In this document: positions 54,421-61,121 of the stretch, piece by piece | Numbering within the stretch: position 1 is the first letter of the stretch | Layout: the number at the start of each line of letters is the position of its first letter | DNA from: CAG-877 sp045125935 | GTDB lineage: Bacteria > Bacillota_I > Bacilli_A > RF39 > UBA660 | Assembly (NCBI GenBank): GCA_045125935.1 | Contig: JBGVNW010000032.1 | Coordinates: forward strand, 1 to 61,121 | DNA length: 61,121 bases | Reading direction: 5' to 3' | The notes under the pieces: generated by a model | What the model was told of the DNA's origin: nothing | Database searches by the model: none | Seen by the model: only the letters and a program-made list of their open reading frames with translations | Program-made: the position numbers and the translations under genes

Positions 54421-56097
54421 CTATAACAAATTCTTTATATCTGAAACATTAACAAACTTAATATCAGATTCACTACGTTTTTTATATTCAATAAGTCCTT
54501 CACTAATTTTTTTGCCAACAACAATTCGATTAGGAATACCTATTAAATCCATATCTTTAAATTTAACGCCAGCACGCTCATCTCTATCATCTAATAAAAC
54601 ATCAATTCCTAAACTAGTAAGTTCATCATACAATTGATTAGCAACTCTAACTTGTTCTTCATCCTTCGTATTAGCAATTACAATACACACCTCATATGGG
54701 GCCACTTCTCTACTTAAAATCATCCCATTCTCGTCATGGTTTTGTTCAACTAAAGCAGCAAGTACCCTCGCAATACCTATTCCATAACATCCCATAACAA
54801 CAGGTTTTAATTTATTGTTTAAATCCGCATAATTTAGCCCCATAGCCTCAGAATACTTAGTTCCTAACTTAAATGTATTACCAACCTCAATACCATGCTT
54901 AAATTCAAGCTTTTGACCACATTTAGGACACACATCATTTCCTGTAACATTTCTAATATCAGCAACTCTATCATATTTAAAATCACTTAAATTAACATTT
55001 ATATAATGATAATCAGTTTTATTAGCACCAACCACAAAATTTCTCATATTTAAAACACTATTATCAATAACAATTTCTATATCTAATCCAATAGGTCCCG
55101 CAAAACCAACTCTAGCACCAGTAATTGCCTCATCCTCTTCGAAACTAGCCATTTCTATTTCTCTAGCACCAAATAATTTTAATACTTTCTCTTCATTAAC
55201 CTCATGATCACCACGTATTAGTAACGCAACAAATTTCCCATCTAATTTATAAATCAAAGTTTTTACAATCTTATTAGATTTAATATCAAACTTTTCTTCC
55301 AAATCTTTAATAGTTCCAACATTTGGAGTATATAACAATTCCTTCTCTAAATATTCTAAAGTAACAGGTTCATCCTTACGTACACATTCACAAATTTCTA
55401 TATTAGTAGAATATCCACAAGAATTACACAACACTAAAGTATCCTCTCCAATATCACACACTGCTTGAAACTCTTCTGATAAAGTACCACCCATTACACC
55501 ACAACTAGCACTAACAATCTTATAATTAAGTCCTACTCTATCAAATATCCTCTTATATGCCTCATACATTAACTTATATGATTTATCTAAATCTTCCTCA
55601 TCCCTATCAAATGTATATGCATCTTTCATAATAAATTCCCTAGTTCGAATTAGACCATATCTACTACGAGGTTCATCACGATATTTATTAGCCATCTGAT
55701 ATAAACTAACTGGCATGTCTTTATACGACTTAATTACTTCTTTAGCAACCTCAACAAACATCTCCTCATGTGTTGGACCAAGTACATAATTTCTATCAAA
55801 TCTATCTTTTAAACTAAACATACTACTACCAAAATTTTCTCTTCTACCACTCGCAACATAAACTTCTTCTGGTAATAATTGAGGCATAACTAATTCCTGT
55901 GATCCAATTCTATTCATTTCTTCTCGAACTATATTTTCAATTTTTCGAATTACTTTTAAACCTAAAGGTAAAAAATAATAAATACCACTACCTGCTTTCT
56001 TAATCATTCCAGCTCTAACTAATAAGTTAGCACTAATACTTTCTTCATCTTTACAATCTTCTCTTTTTGTAAAAAAATAACTATTCTTTAATTTCGT
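54421..56097 (-). CDS. proS: Prolyl-tRNA synthetase, bacterial type, apparent ACG start
   Basis: 559 residues: class II motifs (RAGMIKKAGSGIYYFLPLGLKV, REEMNRIGSQELVMPQLLPEE, YRDEPRSRYGLIRTREFIMKD), the INS editing domain between motifs 2 and 3, motif 3 VMGCYGIGIARVL and the anticodon domain. The protein should begin TKLKNSYFFTKRED. No ATG, GTG or TTG is near; AGGAGG is followed after 7 nt by ACG at 56097. The sister gene has the same leader with ATG there. The nearest in-frame ATG, at 56142, lies inside the T-box. Controlled by its own Pro T-box. Confidence 0.92.
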   Translation of the reverse strand, partial: TKLKNSYFFTKREDCKDEESISANLLVRAGMIKKAGSGIYYFLPLGLKVIRKIENIVREEMNRIGSQELVMPQLLPEEVYVASGRRENFGSSMFSLKDRFDRNYVLGPTHEEMFVEVAKEVIKSYKDMPVSLYQMANKYRDEPRSRYGLIRTREFIMKDAYTFDRDEEDLDKSYKLMYEAYKRIFDRVGLNYKIVSASCGVMGGTLSEEFQAVCDIGEDTLVLCNSCGYSTNIEICECVRKDEPVTLEYLEKELLYTPNVGTIKDLEEKFDIKSNKIVKTLIYKLDGKFVALLIRGDHEVNEEKVLKLFGAREIEMASFEEDEAITGARVGFAGPIGLDIEIVIDNSVLNMRNFVVGANKTDYHYINVNLSDFKYDRVADIRNVTGNDVCPKCGQKLEFKHGIEVGNTFKLGTKYSEAMGLNYADLNNKLKPVVMGCYGIGIARVLAALVEQNHDENGMILSREVAPYEVCIVIANTKDEEQVRVANQLYDELTSLGIDVLLDDRDERAGVKFKDMDLIGIPNRIVVGKKISEGLIEYKKRSESDIKFVNVSDIKNLL

Positions 56098-56111
56098 AAA
56101 AATCCCTCCTA

Positions 56112-56300
56112 AAATAAAAAGATGATACCTAAAGGAGTGCATAACGCACGGTACCATCCTTACTTTATCTTAAATCTATAACGGTAATACCGGAAACTAT
56201 TGTTTCATCTAGAAAGGTAGGAATTATATTAGATTATTATTAAGTTCTCACTATCCTTAATTCACTTTATATAAGAGCCAATATAATTATAGTCTTTCTC
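56112..56300 (-). promoter_or_regulatory. T-box leader, proline (bacterial-type proS)
   Basis: T-box core GGATGGTACCGTGC (GGTACC at 56150-56155). Terminator GATGGTACC / GGTATCATC plus T run. Proximal stem I helix AGAAAG/CTTTCT (56294-56299 and 56211-56216). The specifier position beside it reads CCT (56219-56221), a Pro codon. It begins within 15 nt of the upstream proS-type gene, so it may sit inside a longer transcript. Confidence 0.92.
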
Positions 56301-56306
56301 TTGATA

Positions 56307-57719
56307 TTAATATTGTATTCCCCAAACTACTTTATGTTCTGCCTCTTTTCCACAAACAACACATTTATGAGTAGGTTTTTCATCTTCTAGAATACATCTA
56401 GATTTTAATCCATTTATTTCTTTTAAAGAAACTTCACAATCCTGATTTCCACACCAATCAGCAATAATAAATCCTGGATTATTTTCAATTATATTTTTCA
56501 TTTCTTCTACAGTATCTACTTCATAAGTCATCTTATCACGTCTATCTTTAGCACGATTATATAAATTACTTTGAATTTCATCCATTAAATTATTAACATA
56601 ATTAACAATATCTGTATCTATACTTACTTCCATCTTTTCTTGTGTATCACGTCTTGCGACTGTATAAATATCTTTCTTTAAATCTCTTTCACCAATTTCA
56701 ATTCTAACGGGTACTCCATTAACTTCAGCCTCTTTAAATTTAAAACCTGGTGATTTATTAGAATCATCAACATAAACTGAAATGCCCGCATTCTTTAATG
56801 CATTATAAATTTCATCAACTTTCTCTTCAACATTACCAATTGGCACAATAACAACTTGCTTAGGAGCTATTCTAGGTGGAAGAACTAATCCAAAATCATC
56901 ACTATGAACCATAATTAAAGCACCAATCATTCTAGTTGTAACGCCCCATGAAGTTTGATATACATACTCTTGTTTATTCTCTTTATTAACAAAACTTATA
57001 TCATATGCTTTAGAAAACTTTTGTCCAAAATAATGACTTGTTCCAGATTGTAACGCAACACCATTATACATTAAAGCCTCTACTGTTAAAGAATATTCTG
57101 CTCCAGCAAACTTCTCTTTTTCAGTCTTTTTACCAGTAATTACTGGAATTGCTAGATAATCTTCAAAAAAAGTCTTATATGTATTTAACATTTGACGAGT
57201 TTCAGCTTCAGCTTCCTCACTAGTCGCATGAACAGTATGCCCCTCTTGCCATAAAAATTCTCTACTACGTAAAAATGGTCTTGTCGTTTTTTCCCATCTC
57301 ATTACACTACACCATTGATTATATTTAAGTGGTAAATCTCTATACGACTTAACTGCATTACTAAAATAATCACTAAATAAAGTTTCACTAGTTGGTCTAA
57401 CACATAATCTTTCTTCAAGCTCTTTAGAACCACCATGCGTAACCCAAGCAACCTCTGGTGCAAAACCCTCAATTAGTTCTCCTTCTTTTTTCATCAAACT
57501 TTCAGGTATAAGCATTGGCATATAGACGTTTTGATGACCACTATCTTTAAACATTTTATCCAACACACCTTGCATTTTCTCCCAAATAGCATATCCAGCC
57601 GGTTCAAAAACAACACAACCCTTTACATTAGAATAATCGCAAAGTCTAGCTGCTTTTACTACATCTGTATACCATTTTGCAAAATCAACATCCCTACTAG
57701 TTATAGCTTCATTTTTCAT
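56307..57719 (-). CDS. proS: Prolyl-tRNA synthetase, archaeal/eukaryotic type
   Basis: 470 residues, type without the INS editing domain. It starts SRDVDFAKWYTDVVKAARLCDYSNVKGCVVFEPAGYAIWE, with motif 2 RWEKTTRPFLRSREFLWQEGH, motif 3 MIGALIMVHSDDFGLVLPPRIAP, an HGTP anticodon domain and the C-terminal zinc-like domain (CGNQDCEVS...CVVCGKEAEHKVVWGIQY). AGGAGG lies 7 nt before its ATG. Both synthetases should charge tRNA-Pro; this one alone lacks Ala-tRNA-Pro editing. Confidence 0.95.
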   Translation of the reverse strand: MKNEAITSRDVDFAKWYTDVVKAARLCDYSNVKGCVVFEPAGYAIWEKMQGVLDKMFKDSGHQNVYMPMLIPESLMKKEGELIEGFAPEVAWVTHGGSKELEERLCVRPTSETLFSDYFSNAVKSYRDLPLKYNQWCSVMRWEKTTRPFLRSREFLWQEGHTVHATSEEAEAETRQMLNTYKTFFEDYLAIPVITGKKTEKEKFAGAEYSLTVEALMYNGVALQSGTSHYFGQKFSKAYDISFVNKENKQEYVYQTSWGVTTRMIGALIMVHSDDFGLVLPPRIAPKQVVIVPIGNVEEKVDEIYNALKNAGISVYVDDSNKSPGFKFKEAEVNGVPVRIEIGERDLKKDIYTVARRDTQEKMEVSIDTDIVNYVNNLMDEIQSNLYNRAKDRRDKMTYEVDTVEEMKNIIENNPGFIIADWCGNQDCEVSLKEINGLKSRCILEDEKPTHKCVVCGKEAEHKVVWGIQY

Positions 57720-57732
57720 AAATATTCCTCCT

Positions 57733-57931
57733 AAAAATAAAAAGAATGATACCTAAAGGAGTGCTCAAGCGCACGGTACCATCCTTACTTTTACTCTATT
57801 TTTTAACGATGTAGTAAACACCGGAAACACATGTTTCTCCAGAAAAGGTAGGAATTGTATTAGATTATCATTAAGTTTTCACTATCCTTAATTCACTAAA
57901 CATAAGAGCTAATACAATATTGGTCTTTTCT
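57733..57931 (-). promoter_or_regulatory. T-box leader, proline (archaeal-type proS)
   Basis: Same architecture as the other proline leader: GGTACC at 57775-57780, terminator into AGGTATCATTC plus T run, stem I helix AGAAAAG/CTTTTCT (57925-57931 and 57841-57847), specifier CCT at 57850-57852. A 10-bp stem ATTGTATTAG/CTAATACAAT sits just above the specifier loop. Confidence 0.93.
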
Positions 57932-57990
57932 ATTAGATTTATCAATTTCAACACGTATTTTATTATGTTTTAATTTGTTTGTCAAGTATA

Positions 57991-58221
57991 TTAAACTTCT
58001 CTAACTGCAATTACATATTTAATATTAACTTCCATAATCTCATTATTATATGTAGTTGCACCAAAACCTTTGCCACTTTTTGTTAAAGCTATCTTCAACG
58101 TATTTTCATTTACATCTAATACTTCACCATAGAAAAATCCTGGACAAGTCCCTCCATCTAAAGTATAAGAAGAAAAACCTAAAATCATTTCAACATTTTT
58201 TCCAATAAAACTTTTAAACAT
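57991..58221 (-). CDS. Small beta-rich protein downstream of enolase
   Basis: 76 residues: GKNVEMILGFSSYTLDGGTCPGFFYGEVLDVNENTLKIALTKSGKGFG...YVIAVREV, an SH3/Sm-like strand pattern (modification of a surface with a Val-Leu-Asp turn). It follows eno by 16 nt with a weak AGAAG site. No family recognised. Confidence 0.7.
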   Translation of the reverse strand: MFKSFIGKNVEMILGFSSYTLDGGTCPGFFYGEVLDVNENTLKIALTKSGKGFGATTYNNEIMEVNIKYVIAVREV

Positions 58222-58237
58222 ACAAGCTTCTAAACTA

Positions 58238-59446
58238 CTAATTTAGTTCTTCTTCAATTCTCATTAATTGATTATACTTACATGTTCTAGACATAGACCC
58301 AGTCTTTATTTGCCCTAAATCAAGACCAACTGCTAAATCAGCAATTGTAGTATCTTCTGTTTCTCCACTTCTATGAGAAATAATAGTCTTATATCCATTA
58401 GCTTTAGCCAATTCAATAGTTTCAATAGTTTCAGTAATTGTTCCAATTTGGTTAACTTTCAAAAGAATAGCATTTCCAGCATGATTATCAATACCCATTT
58501 GAAGACATTTTTTATTTGTAACAAATAAATCATCTCCAACTAACTGAACTCTATCTCCAATTCTTTCAGTAATCTTTCTAAATCCATCCCAATCATTTTC
58601 ATCAACAGGATCTTCAATTGAAATAATTGGATATGTATTAACTAATTCTTCATAAAAATCAATTAACTCATCAGTAGTTAATTCCTTACCATCAACATGA
58701 TATTTACCATCTTCATAAAATTCTGAAGCCGCAACGTCAATTGCTATTTTAACGTCTTTAGAAGGTTCATATCCAGCTTTTTGAATAGCTTCTACTATTA
58801 ATTCAAATCCTTCCTTATTTGAACCAAGATTTGGTGCAAAACCGCCTTCATCACCAACACCAGTAAAATATCCCTTACTGTTCAATACTTTTTTTAATGA
58901 ATGGAAAACCTCAGCTCCAACACGAACTCTTTCTTTAATAGTATCACGTTGTGGAATAATCATAAATTCTTGAAAATCAAGATTATTATCTGCATGAGCA
59001 CCACCATTAATAATATTCATCATTGGATAAGGCAAAGTCTTACCATCACCAATATATTCATATAATTCTTTTCCCTCATTAATTGCACTAGCACGTAATG
59101 CAGCCATACTAACACCAAGAATAGCATTAGCTCCTAATTTAGATTTAGTCTCAGTACCATCTAATTCAATCATTGCATAATCAAGCGTCTTTTGATCAGC
59201 AGCATCCATACCAATAACTCTATCTCTAATTACAGTATTTACATTATTTACTGCATTTAAAACACCTTTTCCACAATAACGTGTTCCACCATCACGCATT
59301 TCTAATGCTTCTCTTTCACCAGTAGAAGCTCCACTAGGTACTGCCGCACGCCCTCTTACACCATTTTCTAAAATAACATCTACTTCAACAGTAGGATTAC
59401 CTCTAGAATCTAATATTTCTCTAGCTTTTACATCTTTAATTTGCAT
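58238..59446 (-). CDS. eno: Enolase
   Basis: 402 residues, about 25-30 shorter than most bacterial enolases. Catalytic and magnesium residues are present: SGASTGEREALEMRD, FQEFMIIP, VGDEGGFAPNL (Glu), IEDPVDENDWDGF, QLVGDDLFVTN, LLKVNQIGTITET (Lys) and ISHRSGETED. It ends at MRIEEELN without the usual tail, and a few loops are shorter. It interconverts 2-phosphoglycerate and PEP. Its ATG lies inside the end of murD (11-nt overlap), with GGAGGC upstream. Confidence 0.96.
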   Translation of the reverse strand: MQIKDVKAREILDSRGNPTVEVDVILENGVRGRAAVPSGASTGEREALEMRDGGTRYCGKGVLNAVNNVNTVIRDRVIGMDAADQKTLDYAMIELDGTETKSKLGANAILGVSMAALRASAINEGKELYEYIGDGKTLPYPMMNIINGGAHADNNLDFQEFMIIPQRDTIKERVRVGAEVFHSLKKVLNSKGYFTGVGDEGGFAPNLGSNKEGFELIVEAIQKAGYEPSKDVKIAIDVAASEFYEDGKYHVDGKELTTDELIDFYEELVNTYPIISIEDPVDENDWDGFRKITERIGDRVQLVGDDLFVTNKKCLQMGIDNHAGNAILLKVNQIGTITETIETIELAKANGYKTIISHRSGETEDTTIADLAVGLDLGQIKTGSMSRTCKYNQLMRIEEELN

Positions 59447-60791
59447 TCTTTAACGCCTCCACTTTATTTTTAAATTCTGCCCCTCTAACTTCACATTCTT
59501 TATACTGATCCCATGAAGCAGACGCTGGGCTCAATAATATTATATCATTTTCAGCTGATTCCTCAAAACATTTATCAAATCCATCTGTCAAGTGTTCATA
59601 AATAAATGTAGGAATATTTAAACTATTACCAAATTCAAGTACTCTTTCACGACATTGACCAATACCAATAATAGCTTTAACATTCTTCATAAATGGAGTT
59701 AATTCATTAAAGTCTTGACCTCTTTCTAAACCACCAAGAATTAATATAATAGGCTTGTCAAAAGAAGATAAAGCAATTTGTGTACACTTTATATTAGTAG
59801 CTTCAGTATCATTATAAAATCTTCGTCCAAGAACAGTATCAACATACTCTAATCGATGTTCAACACCTCTAAAATTACTAATTACTTCTTCAATTACATC
59901 ATTAGTAACACCAAATTCCTTAGTAATCATAATTGCTGCCATACAATTTTCCAAATTATGACGTCCAGCAATAAATATCTTATCAATATCAATAACTGCA
60001 TCTTCATAATAGTAAATTTTTCCATCCTTTAAATATGCACCATTAATTTCTTTACTACTAGAAAAATATTTAACAGTAGATTTAATATCTCTAGTACTAT
60101 TTAAAACATCTTCATTATCAATATTTAAAATAGCTATATTCTTAGAATCATGATTTTGAAATAACTTAGTCTTCACTCTCTTATAATTATCATAGCTCTT
60201 TAAAAAGTCAATATGAGCAGGACTTAAATTAGTCATTACCGCAACATCCGGATTAAACTTTGTAAGATTTTCTAATTGCTGACAAGATATTTCCATTACT
60301 AATATATCTCCACTCTTAACTTGATCCAAAATACTGCATAATGGATAACCAATATTTCCAGCTAAAAATACTTTATCCCCAAAAGCTTTCTTCATTATTT
60401 CATAAGTAAGAGTTGTCGTAGTTGTTTTACCATTAGTACCAGTAATCGCAATTATTTTTACTCCTTCCGGTAATAATCTATATCCCATTTCTACTTCATT
60501 CATTACTTCGATACCAAGTTCTCTAGCTTTAAGTACATACTTATGATCAATTGGTACACCAGGATTTTTTATTAAATAATCAAATGAATCATCTAACAAA
60601 TCATCAGGATGAGAACCAAATATAAGATTAACACCTAATTCTCTTAACTCAGCTATCTGTTCTTGGTCTAACTTATCTTCTGATTTTCCATCATTTAGAA
60701 CCACTTCATTTCCTCTAGCACATAATACTTTAGCAGCATGATAACCACTACGTGCTAAACCTAAAATAAAAACTTTCTTATTTTCAAACAT
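59436..60791 (-). CDS. murD: UDP-N-acetylmuramoyl-L-alanine-D-glutamate ligase
   Basis: 451 residues: N-terminal KVFILGLARSGYHAAKVL (UDP-binding), central ATP site IAITGTNGKTTTTTLTYEIM (about 115), EISCQQLE, NLSPAHIDFLKSYDNY, then the C-terminal domain FRGVEHRLEYV and GGLERGQDFNEL. It adds D-Glu to UDP-MurNAc-L-Ala in the cytosol. GGTGATTTAA precedes the ATG. No other mur/dcw gene is near; its downstream partner is eno. Confidence 0.97.
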   Translation of the reverse strand: MFENKKVFILGLARSGYHAAKVLCARGNEVVLNDGKSEDKLDQEQIAELRELGVNLIFGSHPDDLLDDSFDYLIKNPGVPIDHKYVLKARELGIEVMNEVEMGYRLLPEGVKIIAITGTNGKTTTTTLTYEIMKKAFGDKVFLAGNIGYPLCSILDQVKSGDILVMEISCQQLENLTKFNPDVAVMTNLSPAHIDFLKSYDNYKRVKTKLFQNHDSKNIAILNIDNEDVLNSTRDIKSTVKYFSSSKEINGAYLKDGKIYYYEDAVIDIDKIFIAGRHNLENCMAAIMITKEFGVTNDVIEEVISNFRGVEHRLEYVDTVLGRRFYNDTEATNIKCTQIALSSFDKPIILILGGLERGQDFNELTPFMKNVKAIIGIGQCRERVLEFGNSLNIPTFIYEHLTDGFDKCFEESAENDIILLSPASASWDQYKECEVRGAEFKNKVEALKNAN

Positions 60792-61121
60792 TTAAATCAC
60801 CAATAATATTATACTACTTAAATAAATTTTTAACTACTATAAAATAGTACAGTAAAAAAGAGTAAAAATAATTAATTTAAGAAAAATAGATAGAATTTAA
60901 TAGAAAATAATTTTATCTATTTTTTTCTTCTCAAAAATAAAAATATTTGTCCACGACAAAAAGACACCAAAATAGTGTTTAAAAAAAAGTAATGATTTCA
61001 AAGAACATTTGTAGTATAATTTAATCATCAAATCTTAATTGAAATTTAGTTTCTAAATTATTAAGATCTGAGGTATTTGAAGTAAGTGCTTTTAGAAGGA
61101 GTTTACTTACTTCTTTTATTT
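60792..61121 (+). promoter_or_regulatory. Gene-free right end with promoter and structured leader of an outside gene
   Basis: 330 bp without a gene. TATAAT at 61015-61020 in an extended TAGTATAAT context heads rightward. Downstream AATCTTAAT can pair with ATTAAGATC (about 61034-61068), and GAAGTAAG pairs with CTTACTTC followed by TTTTATTT (61080-61121), a terminator fold. This looks like an attenuated 5' leader whose gene lies beyond the window. The ligand or factor cannot be told. Confidence 0.5.

Noticed and set aside
1..61121. CRISPR array
   Set aside because: No regularly spaced repeats with unique spacers and no cas genes; the only tandem repeats are coding or the short iterons.

Overview
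The window is AT-rich Bacillota DNA. Its gene content points to a walled, low-GC member of the Bacilli, near the uncultured gut RF39 / Erysipelotrichia / Mollicutes-related groups. Evidence for this: amino-acid T-box leaders, FemABX wall enzymes, sortase and thioester adhesin genes, cdaA-cdaR, pyruvate formate-lyase, Cse60-like and CotF-like spore-associated proteins, and a tmRNA tag ending in AFA as in Mollicutes. The lineage is inferred from gene content, not from a marker phylogeny.

Left arm (1-36.8 kb) is ordinary chromosome made of short, mostly individually terminated transcripts: YtxH/DUF948 envelope proteins, trmB, two overlapping FemABX genes facing a MurJ/SpoVB-like flippase, a Fic protein, T-box(Leu)-membrane protein-leuS, a GH31 glucosidase, a VanY-type carboxypeptidase, a YhcC-type radical SAM protein, a DapB-like dehydrogenase, an M50 protease, fhs, a thioester adhesin with its overlapping sortase, CtpA, cdaR/cdaA, an NlpC/P60 hydrolase, two CotF-like genes, a HipA-like gene with an in-frame stop, and an MTA/SAH nucleosidase.

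Middle (36.92-45.90 kb) is an integrated element of about 9.0 kb in the 3' end of ssrA, bounded by a 14-bp direct repeat. It encodes a large serine integrase, a cI-like repressor, an SF3 (D5/P4-type) helicase, an SSB, a beta-CASP metallo-hydrolase, a ClpP, a small basic protein, a PH-like membrane protein and a Cro-like protein. It has no capsid, packaging or conjugation gene. It carries a 962-bp gene-free segment with iteron-like repeats, strong hairpins, a 19-bp direct repeat and many nested helices, best explained as an origin plus a large structured RNA. The integrase frame runs through the attachment core. Rebuilding the circle in silico gives the integrase a different, 28-codon-longer C terminus ending in its own terminator. 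Integration therefore swaps the integrase tail and swaps terminators between int and ssrA. This is the most unusual item in the window.

Right arm (45.9-61.1 kb) returns to core genes: ssrA, pflB-pflA, smpB, a CapA-like protein, rnr, secG, a kinase-fold gene with an amber stop before an open 39-codon continuation, two different prolyl-tRNA synthetases each behind its own T-box with a CCU specifier (the bacterial-type one seems to start at ACG), then murD-eno and a small protein. PFL and formate-THF ligase link formate to one-carbon metabolism. FemABX, MurD, flippase, VanY and NlpC/P60 cover wall synthesis and trimming.
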